Shown here piece after piece: positions 32,043 to 42,718 of a DNA stretch of 64,000 nucleotides. This DNA comes from Mycobacterium ahvazicum (lineage in GTDB: Bacteria; Actinomycetota; Actinomycetes; Mycobacteriales; Mycobacteriaceae): positions 1 to 64,000 of the forward strand of contig NZ_FXEG02000003.1 of the NCBI RefSeq assembly GCF_900176255.2, in the 5' to 3' direction. Under the pieces are notes generated by a model. The model did no database searches. It worked only from the letters and a program-made list of their open reading frames with translations, and was not told where the DNA came from. The position numbers and the translations under genes are program-made. Every line of letters starts with the position of its first letter. The stretch's first letter is position 1.

Positions 32043-33028
32043 AGCTGGTCGCGCAGGCGCACCGCGGAGGCGTTGGCCGACACATGACCCAATAGCGCCT
32101 CCTGCGCCGTGCTGACCCGTGTTTCATCACCGCGCCACGCCGCCAGCGCCGGGGACACCAAGGCCCTGCCGAAGGAAAAGGTCAACGGCCACGGTGTGCG
32201 ATGCGCCTGCAGCGCCGTCAGGTTGCTGGTGGCACGCGTCGGCGACTGTCCGCCGGACAGAAACGCCACCCCGGCGAGGTCGGCCGGCCAGGCACGCAGC
32301 ACCGAAACCGTGGCCGCGGCAACCTCTTCCGCCGTGGCCTGGGTGGGGTGGTCTTCGCCTTCGATCACCATGTTGGGTTTGAGCACGATGCCGGCCAGGT
32401 CCACGCGTAGCAGGCCCAGCTGTTGGCGCACCGCCGCGTGCACCTCGGCGGTCACTTCGGCGCACCGGGCGATGCTGTGGTCGCCGGTCATCAGCACCTC
32501 GGGTTCGACGATCGGCACGATGCCCGCTTCCTGGCAGGCCGCCGCGTAGCGGGCCAGTGCGTTGGCGTTGCACGCGATGGCGCCCCAGCTCGGGGTGCTT
32601 TCGGTGATGCTGAACACGGCCCGCCACTTGGCGAACGCCGCGCCCATTTCCGCATACCGGGCCAGTCGGCCGGCGAGCCCGTCCAAGCCCTCGGTCACCG
32701 TTTCACCCGGCAAACCCGGGCAGGGCTTCGCGCCGGTGTCGACTTTGATGCCGGGCAGCATGCCCAGTTCGCGGACCCGCTGCGGAAACGGCCGCCCATC
32801 GCTGAAGACCTGGCCCAGGGTTTCGTCGCAGAAGATGATCCCCGAGACGCCGTCCGCGAGCCCGGGCGTGCTGGCCAGGAGTTCGCGGTAGTTCCGCCGG
32901 CTGTCCGAGGTCGCGGTGACGCCTGCCTGCTCGAGACGGGCCGACATCGTCGTGATGCTCTCGTCGGCGGCGAGGATGCCCTTGCCGGGCGCCGTCATGG
33001 CCTGGGCGATCTTCCTGCACGTGCTCAT
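32030..33028 (-). CDS. cbbA: Class I fructose-bisphosphate aldolase
   Basis: 332 residues from ATG 33028, which has GGAAG upstream; the open frame extends 32 codons further without similarity. Class I features: GKGILAADESITTM near residue 17, YRELLAST, the KW segment (AAFAKWRAVF), VEPEVLM, and the Schiff-base lysine in GIVLKPNMV, with LSGGQSP near the end. It condenses dihydroxyacetone phosphate with glyceraldehyde 3-phosphate, or erythrose 4-phosphate, without metal. Mycobacteria normally rely on a class II enzyme, so this is an extra Calvin-type copy. It is divergent from rbcL and overlaps the kinase remnant by 13 bases at its 3' end. Confidence 0.93.
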   Translation of the reverse strand: MSTCRKIAQAMTAPGKGILAADESITTMSARLEQAGVTATSDSRRNYRELLASTPGLADGVSGIIFCDETLGQVFSDGRPFPQRVRELGMLPGIKVDTGAKPCPGLPGETVTEGLDGLAGRLARYAEMGAAFAKWRAVFSITESTPSWGAIACNANALARYAAACQEAGIVPIVEPEVLMTGDHSIARCAEVTAEVHAAVRQQLGLLRVDLAGIVLKPNMVIEGEDHPTQATAEEVAAATVSVLRAWPADLAGVAFLSGGQSPTRATSNLTALQAHRTPWPLTFSFGRALVSPALAAWRGDETRVSTAQEALLGHVSANASAVRLRDQLQPA

Positions 33029-33123
33029 CAATGCTTCCTGTCTCTCGGGGTGCGCACACCGTAAGAGCAGCGCCGATAGTGCGGCGTCACCCGAATGGTG
33101 GAAAGAATGGGGGTCGCTGGACA

Positions 33124-33164
33124 CTTAACTAATAACCTAAGTATCAGCCGCCTATTATCGATAG
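33124..33164. promoter_or_regulatory. Candidate CbbR-binding region between fba and rbcL
   Basis: The 169-base divergent gap (33029-33197) contains two inverted repeats in an AT-rich patch: CTTA-N10-TAAG at 33124-33141 and CTAT-N5-ATAG at 33152-33164. Both are of the T-N11-A type that LysR regulators such as CbbR recognise, and they lie 34-74 bases before the rbcL start. A CbbR gene is the fourth gene of the operon. Binding is inferred, not shown. Confidence 0.5.
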
Positions 33165-33173
33165 ACAGGTTGA

Positions 33174-34628
<1,455 letters not shown>

Positions 34629-34703
34629 GCCGTGGCGATCGCGAGCCCGGCGCGAGCCGGGCGAAGCGGGTCGCCACTATCAACACAGCCAAAGGAGCCA
34701 ATC

Positions 34704-35129
34704 ATGCGCATCACCCAGGGCACCTTCTCGTATCTGCCCGACTTCACAGACGAGGAGATCACCGCGCAGATCAACTACGCACTCGACCACGGCTGGCCGC
34801 TGTCGGTCGAATTCACCGACGACCCGCATCCGCGCAACATCTATTGGGAGATGTGGGGGCTCCCGATGTTCGACCTCAAGGACGCGGCGGGCGTGCTGCT
34901 CGAGGTCAACGCATGCCGAACGGCAAACCCGAACAGCTACATCCGCCTCAACGCGTACGACGCGAGTTTGGGTCGGCAGACGACGGCGCTGTCGTTCATC
35001 GTCAACCGGCCCGCCGAGGAGCCCGGCTTCCGGCTGGACCGCGCCGAGCGGGCGAACCGGCAGATCGGCTACACCACGTTCGCCTATGCCACCGAGCGGC
35101 CGAGCGGGCAGAGGTATGAGTCGTCATGA
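34704..35129 (+). CDS. cbbS: Ribulose-bisphosphate carboxylase small subunit
   Basis: 141 residues from ATG 34704 with AAAGGAG seven bases upstream; the open frame reaches back to 34632 but that is intergenic. It starts [19 protein letters not shown], typical of red-type small subunits, with [30 protein letters not shown] and the C-terminal extension (about residues 105-141, ending in a beta-hairpin region) seen in that lineage. Eight copies cap the L8 core. It overlaps cbbX by four bases (ATGA). Confidence 0.96.
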   Translation: MRITQGTFSYLPDFTDEEITAQINYALDHGWPLSVEFTDDPHPRNIYWEMWGLPMFDLKDAAGVLLEVNACRTANPNSYIRLNAYDASLGRQTTALSFIVNRPAEEPGFRLDRAERANRQIGYTTFAYATERPSGQRYESS

Positions 35130-36076
35130 CCGCGTTCGGCTGCCGGCCGGTTCTCGCCGAGCCGGAAGCGGAACCAAAGCCGGAAACCCTGGACCCGGGT
35201 GCAGTCGTCGACCTGGCGGCCGCCCGGGCCACCTCGGGTATCGATGAGGTGCTGTCGGGGTTGGACCGCGAGCTGGTCGGCCTGGAGCCGGTGAAGACCC
35301 GCATCGCGGAGATCGCGGCGCTGCTGCTGGTCGACCGCATGCGGGAACGTTTCGGCGTGCAGGCAGCTCAGCCGACTCTGCACATGTGCTTCACCGGCAA
35401 CCCCGGTACCGGCAAGACCACGGTGGCAACGCGGATGGCCGACCTGTTGCACCGGCTCGGCTATCTGCGCCGCGGCCATCTGGTCAGCGTCACCCGCGAC
35501 GACCTGGTCGGGGAGTACGTCGGGCACACGGCACCCAAGACCAAGGACGTCATCAAGCGGGCGATGGGCGGCGTGCTGTTCATCGACGAGGCCTACTACC
35601 TCTACAAGGTCGAGAACGAGCGCGACTACGGCGGCGAAGCCATCGAGATCCTGCTGCAGGTGATGGAGAACAACAGGGACGACCTGGTGGTCATCCTGGC
35701 CGGCTACGCGGACAAAATGGACCAGTTTTTCTCGGCCAACCCCGGGATGCAGAGTCGCATCGCCCACCACATCACGTTCCCGGACTACACCGTCGGCGAA
35801 CTCGAGGACATCGCGGGACTGATGATCGCCGGCCTGGGCTACCGGTTCTCCGAGGAGGCCCGCGGCGTGCTGCACAGATACCTCCAGCTACGTCGCGACC
35901 AGCCGTGGTTCGCCAACGCCCGCAGCGTACGCAACGCGCTGGAGCGGGCCCGGCTGCGGCACGCGCGCCGGCTTCTTGCCGGCGCCGACACGCCGGTCGG
36001 TCTGGCCGAGCTGACCACGATCGAAGCGGTAGATCTATTGGCCAGCCGGGTGTTCGAGACGCGGGAGACGGCATGA
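35126..36076 (+). CDS. cbbX: CbbX, AAA+ red-type Rubisco activase
   Basis: 316 residues. One AAA+ module with Walker [10 protein letters not shown] (91-99), Walker [13 protein letters not shown], and a C-terminal lid with [18 protein letters not shown]. The [15 protein letters not shown] pore-loop region is diagnostic for CbbX. The enzyme remodels inhibited red-type Rubisco by pulling on the large-subunit tail and is stimulated by RuBP. It is translationally coupled to cbbS and cbbR by 4-base overlaps on both sides. Confidence 0.95.
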   Translation: MTAFGCRPVLAEPEAEPKPETLDPGAVVDLAAARATSGIDEVLSGLDRELVGLEPVKTRIAEIAALLLVDRMRERFGVQAAQPTLHMCFTGNPGTGKTTVATRMADLLHRLGYLRRGHLVSVTRDDLVGEYVGHTAPKTKDVIKRAMGGVLFIDEAYYLYKVENERDYGGEAIEILLQVMENNRDDLVVILAGYADKMDQFFSANPGMQSRIAHHITFPDYTVGELEDIAGLMIAGLGYRFSEEARGVLHRYLQLRRDQPWFANARSVRNALERARLRHARRLLAGADTPVGLAELTTIEAVDLLASRVFETRETA

Positions 36077-36975
36077 CAACAAACGCGCGCCTGCGGGCGC
36101 TGGTCGAGGTGGCTGATACCGGGTCGGTGCGCGGGGCCGCCGAACGCCTGGTGGTCACCGAGTCGTCGATCTCCTCGGCGTTGCGCGCTTTGAGCAGCGA
36201 CATCGGCATCACGCTGGTCGATCGGCACGGTCGGGGAGTGCGGTTGACGCCGGCGGGTCTGCGCTATGTGGAGTACGCGCGCCGCATCCTTGGCCTGCAC
36301 GACGAGGCGATTCTGGCCGCACGCGGCGAGGCGGATCCGGAGAACGGCTCGATCCGGCTGGCCGCGGTGACATCGGCGGGGGAGTTGCTGATCCCGGCGG
36401 CGCTCGCGTCGTTTCGCGCGCAACATCCGGGGGTGGTCCTGCACGTCGAGGTGGCCGCGCGCAGCGCGCTGTGGCCGATGCTGTCGCGCCACGAAGTCGA
36501 CCTGGTGTTCGCGGGTCGGCCGCCCGAGGATTTGCGCAAGAAAGTCCGGGTCCGCGCGATCAGCCCGAACACGCTGATCGTCGTCGGGTGCCCGGAGTTG
36601 GCCGGCGGCTTCGCGCCGGGGACGGCTACCTGGCTGTTGCGTGAGCAGGGTTCCGGCACCCGCTCGACGCTGATGACGCTGCTCGAGGAGCTCGACGTCG
36701 CGCCGCCACAGCTGGTCCTCGGCTCGCACGGTGCGGTGGTGGCGGCGGCTGTTGCGGGGCTGGGCGTCGCGCTGGTGTCGCGGCAGGCGGTGCAGCGCGA
36801 GCTCGACTCCGGCACACTCGTGGAGCTAGCCGTGCCGGGCACTCCGATCAAGCGGCCCTGGCATGTCGTCAGCCAACCCACGCCACCGATGGCCACCGAG
36901 TTGCTCATCGAGCACCTGGTCTCCCGTCCCGAGCTCGGCTGGCGCCAGGTGAGCGCGGTGCCTCGCGCGTCCTAG
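36073..36975 (+). CDS. cbbR: LysR-family regulator, probable CbbR
   Basis: 300 residues from ATG 36073, overlapping the cbbX stop (ATGA); the much longer open frame upstream lies within cbbX and is not this protein. N-terminal winged HTH (about 5-62): [35 protein letters not shown], then the [17 protein letters not shown] linker helix; the rest is the substrate-binding-type effector domain. CbbR activates cbb operons in response to metabolites such as NADPH or RuBP. The usual cbbR is divergent from cbbL; here it is the last gene of the operon it should control, which would give positive autoregulation. Confidence 0.9.
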   Translation: MTTNARLRALVEVADTGSVRGAAERLVVTESSISSALRALSSDIGITLVDRHGRGVRLTPAGLRYVEYARRILGLHDEAILAARGEADPENGSIRLAAVTSAGELLIPAALASFRAQHPGVVLHVEVAARSALWPMLSRHEVDLVFAGRPPEDLRKKVRVRAISPNTLIVVGCPELAGGFAPGTATWLLREQGSGTRSTLMTLLEELDVAPPQLVLGSHGAVVAAAVAGLGVALVSRQAVQRELDSGTLVELAVPGTPIKRPWHVVSQPTPPMATELLIEHLVSRPELGWRQVSAVPRAS

Positions 36976-36993
36976 CAACGACCGGGTGAGGGA

Positions 36994-38058
36994 TCAACGC
37001 CGCAGGGTGTCGGAGGGCGCCTCGCCCCACCGCTTGCGGTATTCCACGGCAAAACTCCCGAGATGGTTGAAGCCCCATCGCTCGGCGACAGCCGTGACGG
37101 TGATCCCGTCGGAGGGCATCGCGTCCATGAGCTCCTCGTGGACGCGCTCCAGCCGGCGCTCGCGAACGTAGGTCATCGGCGTCATGTTCAGCTCGTCGCG
37201 GAAGCCCTGCTGGATCGAGCGGACACTCATGTGGACCACTCTGGCGAGGTCGTCCATCGTGATGCGCTCAGCAAGATGGTCGTCGATGAAGTTCATGGCG
37301 TCATGGACGACGGCCCGCCGTGGATCTGGCTGCGTCGGCTGCAAAAACTCTTCGTGGTAATTGGACGGCTGCAGCTGCAACAGGGTGCTCATCACCAGTT
37401 CCTCGATCGCACCGATGCCCTGACCCCGCTGGATCAGCGATCCGGGGTGGAACACTTCGCTGTGGATGAGCTGGACCGCGGTATGCCAACGCATGGCGGC
37501 CTCGCTGGCAAGGTCGAATTCGGGTTCGAATTCCAACGGCCGTGTCAGGGTTCGGCCCAGTAGCCGGGTGAGGTGGGCGGCCATGGCGCGCTGCTCGATC
37601 CGGATCAGTAACTGCGGGGAGTCGTGGTCGAACTGAATCCGCAGCGCCTCGCCCGGGCTGGTCACTACCGCGCGGATCGTGTTGGCTTCGAAGTTGCGGC
37701 CGCGGTGATCGACCATCGCACGTCCGTTCATGGGCATGTGCACGCCGAAGTACTGGCCCAGCACGGGAATGTCGACCGTGGCCGCGACATGCACGTCGAG
37801 GTACAGCATGCTGACGTTGCGCAGCCGCACCCCGTGCATGGTCGCAGCAAACCCGGCCGCGTCATCGGGCCCCACGTGCAATGACAACGGCGCCAGCGCT
37901 TTGCCCATCAATCGGGTGGCTTCGGCCGGGTTCTCGGTGTAGAAGATCTCGTTGTCCGCGAGGGCCGGCGGGACGCCTCGCGAACGCACCTTGCGCCGCA
38001 CCGGGTTCGCCGTGCGGCGGACGTCGATATAGCCCAGACGGGTCAGCCGCGACACCAC
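36994..38058 (-). CDS. AraC-family transcriptional regulator
   Basis: 354 residues. The C-terminal 100 residues (about 255-354) are an AraC HTH: DDHLAERITMDDLARVVHMS, then SIQQGFRDELNMTPMTYVRE and AVERWGFNHLGSFAVEYRKR-like elements (the sequence reads VAERWGFNHL). The N-terminal part (about 40-220) resembles the AraC-binding-like domain of CHO-rich regulators (cupin-like, YFGVHMPMNG). It faces cbbR tail-to-tail (18-base gap) and is divergent from the huc operon, so it is the natural candidate regulator of the hydrogenase; the ligand is unknown. Confidence 0.88.
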   Translation of the reverse strand: MVSRLTRLGYIDVRRTANPVRRKVRSRGVPPALADNEIFYTENPAEATRLMGKALAPLSLHVGPDDAAGFAATMHGVRLRNVSMLYLDVHVAATVDIPVLGQYFGVHMPMNGRAMVDHRGRNFEANTIRAVVTSPGEALRIQFDHDSPQLLIRIEQRAMAAHLTRLLGRTLTRPLEFEPEFDLASEAAMRWHTAVQLIHSEVFHPGSLIQRGQGIGAIEELVMSTLLQLQPSNYHEEFLQPTQPDPRRAVVHDAMNFIDDHLAERITMDDLARVVHMSVRSIQQGFRDELNMTPMTYVRERRLERVHEELMDAMPSDGITVTAVAERWGFNHLGSFAVEYRKRWGEAPSDTLRR

Positions 38059-38098
38059 GTAGCCCCTGCTTGTAGCTGCATCGACACATCATCGAATG

Positions 38099-38111
38099 GT
38101 GAAGTGCTCAC
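38099..38111. promoter_or_regulatory. Inverted repeat GTGA-N5-TCAC upstream of the AraC regulator and hucM
   Basis: In the 253-base divergent gap (38059-38311) the sequence GTGAAGTGCTCAC forms an inverted repeat 41 bases before the AraC-gene start. It resembles a CRP half-site pair with one base less spacing. The rest of the gap shows AT-richer patches but no motif I can name. Function unknown. Confidence 0.35.
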
Positions 38112-38311
38112 TAAACAATCGGTGACAATCATGCAAGTCTCCCAGCAACTGAGCGCGCACCAACGCGCTTAACTCTTCGCAATCGTGACAGCTGCTGCGC
38201 GAAAGCGATAGGCAGAACGCCGACCGGCCGCTAGTTTGTGATCGGGGCCACAGCTCGCTGCGGCCCCCGCGAAGTCGGGGAACAGCCCACCCGATCCGTC
38301 CAGGAGGTGCC

Positions 38312-38878
38312 ATGTCGGCAAACGGTCAGGTCACCACTCTGTCGCCGTACGACCAGTTGCGCGAACGGCTCGACGACCCGGCCGTCGCGGCGGCGCTCAA
38401 CAGCCTGCTCGACCACGCCGATCTGTTGGCGATCCTGCTGACCGGCCTCGACGGCTTCGTGCGTCGCGGTGACGAGATCAGTGAGACGTTGGCCTCGAGC
38501 GTCGGCGAGCTGCGCGCGGGAGCGCGCAGCGCCTCGATAGCCGGCCTGCCCGGCTTTGACGGCTTGGCATCCGGCGCAGGGTCGGTCGATCTGCCGGCGC
38601 TGGCCGCGAGCTTGTCGGAACTGGCGTCGTCGCTGGCGACTGCCGCGCCGGCGCTGACCAAGATCCTGCGGTCTCCGCTCGTCGATCCGCAGGCCGTCGA
38701 TGTGCTGGCAGAGGTGGGCCAGGCCCTCGTCGTAGGGAAAGCGGCCGCCACGGCGGACCCCGGGGGACCGAAAGGCTTGTTCGGGCTGTGGCGGGTCAGC
38801 AAGGACAAAGACGTCAACCGCGGCTTGGGTTTCCTGGTACAGGTAGCGCGAGCATTCGGCAGGCGTCTCCCGCAGTAA
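38312..38878 (+). CDS. hucM: HucM-like DUF1641 protein, hydrogenase scaffold subunit
   Basis: 188 residues, AGGAGGT three bases before the ATG. The middle is Ala/Leu-rich helical sequence with coiled-coil character (about 75-125, LAASLSELASSLATAAPALT), and the end carries the DUF1641 signature GLFGLWRVSKDKDVNRGLGF. In Mycobacterium smegmatis a protein in this position, HucM, forms the central stalk that holds HucSL dimers and links them to the membrane quinone pool. Same position and predicted helical nature suggest the same role here. No clear transmembrane segment. The gap to hucS is 68 bases. Confidence 0.78.
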   Translation: MSANGQVTTLSPYDQLRERLDDPAVAAALNSLLDHADLLAILLTGLDGFVRRGDEISETLASSVGELRAGARSASIAGLPGFDGLASGAGSVDLPALAASLSELASSLATAAPALTKILRSPLVDPQAVDVLAEVGQALVVGKAAATADPGGPKGLFGLWRVSKDKDVNRGLGFLVQVARAFGRRLPQ

Positions 38879-38946
38879 AGCAGACTTCAGCCCACGATTC
38901 AGCAATGCGGCCGCGACCACGGCCGCCATTTCGGAAGGAGTTTCCA

Positions 38947-39918
38947 ATGGCTTCTGTCTTATGGTTTCAAGGCGGCGCGTGTAGTGGAAACACGATGTCT
39001 TTTCTTAATGCCGAGGAGCCAAATGTCGTCGACTTGATTGTCGATTTCGGACTGGATCTCTTGTGGCATCCGTCATTGGGGCTCGAACTCGGCAAGAATG
39101 CGCAGAAGGTCTTCTGGGATTGCGCTAATGGCGAGCGACCGTTGGACATATTCGTGTTCGAGGGCACGGTCATCGAGGCGCCAAACGGCACCGGCCGCAT
39201 GGACATGTTCGCGGATCGTGCGATGAAGGACTGGGTCACCGACCTCGCCGCGGCCGCGCAGATCGTCGTGGCGATCGGTGACTGTGCGTGTTTCGGCGGC
39301 ATCCCGGCCATGGAGCCCAACCCGTCGGCATCAACGGGTCTGCAATTCCACAAGCGCGACAAGGGTGGATTTCTCGGTCCGGACTTCCGATCCAAGATGG
39401 GCTTGCCCGTGATCAACATTCCCGGATGCCCGGCCCATCCCGACTGGATCACGCAGATCCTCGTCGCGTTGGCCACCGGTCGAGCCGGCGACATCACCCT
39501 CGACGAACTACACCGGCCCGAGACGTTCTTCAAGACGTTCACCCAGACCGGTTGCACCCGAGTGCAATTCTTTGAGTACAAGCAATCGACGACGTCGTTC
39601 GGAGAGGGCACCCGCACCGGCTGCCTGTTCTACGAGTTCGGCTGCCGTGGCCCGATGACCCACTCACCCTGCAACCGGATCCTGTGGAACCGCCAGTCGT
39701 CGAAGACACGAGCCGGTATGCCTTGCCTGGGTTGCACCGAACCGGAATTCCCGCACTTCGATCTCGCGCCGGGGACCGTGTTCAAGACGCAGAAGGTCAG
39801 CGGCATGATCCCGAGGGAAGGGCCGGAGGGATCGGATCCCCTGACCTATAGGGCGCCCGCTGCGGCCGCCCGCACCGCCGCCCCGCAATGGCCCAAAGAA
39901 GACATGTTCGTGGTCTGA
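38947..39918 (+). CDS. hucS: [NiFe] hydrogenase small subunit, group 2a (Huc)
   Basis: 323 residues from ATG 38947, preceded by GGAAGGAG; the longer open frame reaches into hucM and is not used. No Tat signal: it begins directly with the cluster-binding domain (WFQGGACSGNTMSFL), so the enzyme is cytoplasmic-facing. Further cluster ligands: GDCACFGGIP, PGCPAHPDW, TGCTRVQFFEYK, GCLFYEFGCRGP, SPCNRILWN and MPCLGCTEPEF. It relays electrons from the NiFe site through Fe-S clusters to the quinone side. It closely matches the M. smegmatis Huc small subunit, which oxidises H2 at atmospheric levels and tolerates oxygen. Confidence 0.95.
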   Translation: MASVLWFQGGACSGNTMSFLNAEEPNVVDLIVDFGLDLLWHPSLGLELGKNAQKVFWDCANGERPLDIFVFEGTVIEAPNGTGRMDMFADRAMKDWVTDLAAAAQIVVAIGDCACFGGIPAMEPNPSASTGLQFHKRDKGGFLGPDFRSKMGLPVINIPGCPAHPDWITQILVALATGRAGDITLDELHRPETFFKTFTQTGCTRVQFFEYKQSTTSFGEGTRTGCLFYEFGCRGPMTHSPCNRILWNRQSSKTRAGMPCLGCTEPEFPHFDLAPGTVFKTQKVSGMIPREGPEGSDPLTYRAPAAAARTAAPQWPKEDMFVV

Positions 39919-39982
39919 CGACCGCCACACCCACAGCCCTGGTAGTGCTCCAAATCCCGGTAAGCCCTAGAGAGGATCTTTT

Positions 39983-41590
39983 ATGACTGCGCTCGACCTC
40001 TATGTCAGCCCATTGGGCCGCGTCGAGGGAGACCTCGACGTTCGCGTCACCGTTGAGGACGGCGTCGTCACGTCGGCCTGGACCGAGGCCGCGATGTTCC
40101 GGGGCTTCGAAATCATCCTGCGCGGCAAGGATCCGCAGGCCGGCCTCATCGTGTGTCCGCGCATCTGCGGCATCTGTGGCGGCAGCCACCTCTACAAGTC
40201 GGCGTACGCGTTGGACACCGCGTGGCGAACGCACATGCCGCCCAACGCCACCCTGGTGCGCAACATCTGCCAGGCCTGCGAAACACTGCAGTCCATCCCG
40301 CGCTACTTCTACGCGCTGTTCGCGATCGACCTGACCAACAAGAACTACGGGAAGTCCAAGCTCTACGACGAAGCGGTGCGTCGGTTCGCCCCCTACGTCG
40401 GTACGAGTTATCAACCGGGCGTGGTGCTTTCGGCAAAGCCGGTCGAGGTGTACGCGATCTTCGGCGGCCAGTGGCCGCACTCGAGCTTCATGGTGCCCGG
40501 CGGGGTGATGTGCGCGCCGACCCTGTCCGACGTCACCCGCTCGATCGCGATCCTCGAGCACTGGAAGGACAATTGGCTGGAAGCGCGCTGGCTCGGGTGC
40601 ACCATCGACCGCTGGCTGGAGAACAAGACCTGGGAAGACGTGCTGGCCTGGGTGGACGAGAACGAATCCCAATACAACAGCGACTGCGGCTTTTTCATCC
40701 GCTATTGCCTGGACGTCGGGCTGGACAAGTACGGCGCCGGCGTCGGCAACTACATCGCCACTGGCACCTACTTCGACCCGTCGCTGTATGAGAATCCGAC
40801 CATTGACGGGCGCAATGCCGCATTGATCGGCCGCTCCGGTGTGTACGCGAAGGGTCAGTGGTACGAGTTCGACCAGGCCAACGTTCGCGAGGACGTCACG
40901 CACTCGTTTTACGAGGGCAGCCGCGCGTTGCATCCATTCGAAGGTGAGACCATTCCGATCGACCCCGAGCAGGGCCGCAAAGACGGCAAGTACAGCTGGG
41001 CCAAGTCGCCTCGGTATGCCGTAGGCAACCTGGGCAATATCCCTCTGGAAGCTGGCCCCTTGGCTCGTCGGATGGCGGCCGGTGGTCCGAATGCCGCCGC
41101 ACACCAGGACAACGACCCGCTCTTCGTGGACATGTACAACAAGATCGGACCCAGCGTCATGGTCCGCCAGCTCGCACGCATGCACGAGGGCCCGAAGTAC
41201 TACAAGTGGACCCGCGAGTGGCTCGACCAGCTCGACCTCAAGGAAAGCTTCTACTCCAAGCCCATTGAGCACGCCGAGGGCATGGGGTTCGGCTCCACCG
41301 AAGCCGCGCGTGGTGCGCTTTCGGACTGGATTGTGCTCGAGGACAACAAGATCAAGAACTATCAAGTGGTAACCCCCACTGCGTGGAACATCGGTCCACG
41401 AGACAGTGGACAGGTGCTCGGTCCGATCGAGAGTGCGCTGGTCGGCTCGCCGATCGTGGACCCCGAGGATCCGGTGGAACTCGGCCACGTCGCGCGCAGC
41501 TTCGACTCGTGTCTGGTGTGTACCGTGCACGCCTATGACGGCAAGACGGGTAAAGAGTTGTCCCGGTTCGTGATCAACGGGATGGTGTGA
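39983..41590 (+). CDS. hucL: [NiFe] hydrogenase large subunit, group 2a (Huc)
   Basis: 535 residues. L1 motif RICGICGGSH with Cys62 and Cys65, and L2 motif DSCLVCTVH with Cys510 and Cys513, provide the four thiolates of the NiFe centre. A 19-residue tail (from AYDGKTGKE) follows His516, matching the peptide that the maturation protease removes after metal insertion. The N-terminal SPLGRVEGDLDV and the segments GGQWPHSSFMVPGG and MARQLARMHEGPKYY-like helix (reads MVRQLARMHEGPK) are group 2a features. It catalyses H2 oxidation. The start has AGAGAGGA upstream. It overlaps the protease gene by four bases. Confidence 0.96.
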   Translation: MTALDLYVSPLGRVEGDLDVRVTVEDGVVTSAWTEAAMFRGFEIILRGKDPQAGLIVCPRICGICGGSHLYKSAYALDTAWRTHMPPNATLVRNICQACETLQSIPRYFYALFAIDLTNKNYGKSKLYDEAVRRFAPYVGTSYQPGVVLSAKPVEVYAIFGGQWPHSSFMVPGGVMCAPTLSDVTRSIAILEHWKDNWLEARWLGCTIDRWLENKTWEDVLAWVDENESQYNSDCGFFIRYCLDVGLDKYGAGVGNYIATGTYFDPSLYENPTIDGRNAALIGRSGVYAKGQWYEFDQANVREDVTHSFYEGSRALHPFEGETIPIDPEQGRKDGKYSWAKSPRYAVGNLGNIPLEAGPLARRMAAGGPNAAAHQDNDPLFVDMYNKIGPSVMVRQLARMHEGPKYYKWTREWLDQLDLKESFYSKPIEHAEGMGFGSTEAARGALSDWIVLEDNKIKNYQVVTPTAWNIGPRDSGQVLGPIESALVGSPIVDPEDPVELGHVARSFDSCLVCTVHAYDGKTGKELSRFVINGMV

Positions 41591-42441
41591 CGCTGACTGC
41601 GCACGACTGCGGCTTGGGACCTGCCGACGACACGGACGACCTCGCACCCCCGGGGTGTGCGGTGTTGGTGGTCGGTTGCGGCAACCTGTTGCGCGGTGAC
41701 GATGGTGTCGGACCCGTTCTGATCCGCCATCTTTGGGAACGCGGCATGCCCGAGGGCGCACGTCTGGTCGACGGCGGTACCGCGGGAATGGACGTGGCGT
41801 TCCAGATGCGCGGCGCCCAGCGGGTGGTCATCGTCGACGCCGCGGCGACGGGTTCGGCGCCGGGCACCATCTTCAAGGTGCCCGGAGCGGAGTTGGCGGA
41901 CCTACCGCCACTGCAGGGCCTGCATACCCACTCGTTCCGATGGGACCACGCCATCGCGTTCGCCCGCTGGGCGCTCGGCGAGGACTGCCCGACCGACATC
42001 ACCGTCTATCTCGTCGAGGTGGAAGCCGTGGAACTCGGCGCAGACCTGTCGGCACCGGTGCAGGCGGCGATGGAGCTGGTCATCGACCGAATCGAGGCCG
42101 ACCATCTGGCCGCCCTCCGGCCGGCCGCCGCGCCGGAAACCGTCGTCGAATTCACCGCCGATGGCTATCTGCGACTGGATGCGGCTTTGGCGGCCAGTCG
42201 ATTTCCCTCCGACGCGGTCGCCGCCGTGATCCGCGACGGCGACCTGTGGCTGATCCCGTTGCGCGGTCCGCGCAGCGGGGGACTGCTGTTGAAGCAACGC
42301 AACCCCGCGGGTGACCGATCGCTGCTCATCCGCGAAGTGCTCGCTGACCGCGCAATGTCGGGCACCGCTGGTGCATTCTGGGACGATGCAACCAAGTCGC
42401 TGCGCGTCCCGTTGCAGGGCCGGCGGGAGCCGCCGGGGTGA
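41587..42441 (+). CDS. Hydrogenase maturation endopeptidase with C-terminal extension
   Basis: 284 residues, GTG start overlapping the hucL stop (GTGA). Residues 25-165 are the HycI/HyaD-type peptidase: VVGCGNLLRGDDGVGP (acidic nickel-sensing residue near 38-39), LVDGGTAGMD, VIVDAAA and LHTHSF. It should cut after His516 of HucL once nickel is in place. Typical members have 150-180 residues; here about 110 extra residues (about 175-284) include a compact stretch (EFTADGYLRLDAALAASRFP, DGDLWLIPLRGPRSGG) that looks like a separate small domain of unknown role, possibly a specificity or chaperone part for group 2a enzymes. Confidence 0.88.
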   Translation: MTLTAHDCGLGPADDTDDLAPPGCAVLVVGCGNLLRGDDGVGPVLIRHLWERGMPEGARLVDGGTAGMDVAFQMRGAQRVVIVDAAATGSAPGTIFKVPGAELADLPPLQGLHTHSFRWDHAIAFARWALGEDCPTDITVYLVEVEAVELGADLSAPVQAAMELVIDRIEADHLAALRPAAAPETVVEFTADGYLRLDAALAASRFPSDAVAAVIRDGDLWLIPLRGPRSGGLLLKQRNPAGDRSLLIREVLADRAMSGTAGAFWDDATKSLRVPLQGRREPPG

Positions 42442-42446
42442 TTCTG

Positions 42447-42713
42447 ATGGCTGAGCGGCCGACGGACGGGGGACAGCCGGAACGCCCACCGACGGTGGTT
42501 CGCGCCGACAGCTCGGCCGACGAAGCCCTGGACGTGCAGACCGTCGTCGTCGAGGAATGCGGCCGCTGGTTCGTCGAGATCGTCGTGGTGTTCGCCGACG
42601 GTGTGGTGCGGAAGCGAATCGACGGCCACGCCACCAAGCGCCGCGCCGAGTTGTCGGCCAACCTGATCAAACGTGCCGCCGAACGCAATATCCGAGGACC
42701 GCTCAATGGGTGA
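42447..42713 (+). CDS. Small conserved protein of the huc operon
   Basis: 88 residues from ATG 42447; an in-frame GTG at 42438 overlaps the protease stop and is an alternative. A polar, disordered N-terminal third is followed by a beta-hairpin-like core (VQTVVVEECGRWFVEIVVVF, ADGVVRKRI) and a basic helix (ATKRRAELSANLIKRAAERN). No membrane segment or metal motif. It is translationally packed between the protease and the TPR gene, so it likely helps Huc maturation or assembly; I cannot name a family. Confidence 0.7.
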   Translation: MAERPTDGGQPERPPTVVRADSSADEALDVQTVVVEECGRWFVEIVVVFADGVVRKRIDGHATKRRAELSANLIKRAAERNIRGPLNG

Positions 42714-42718
42714 ACGCC

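Noticed and set aside
39797..41761. A 654-codon minus-strand open frame opposite hucL
   Set aside because: It is antisense to a certain hydrogenase large subunit and has no domain features.
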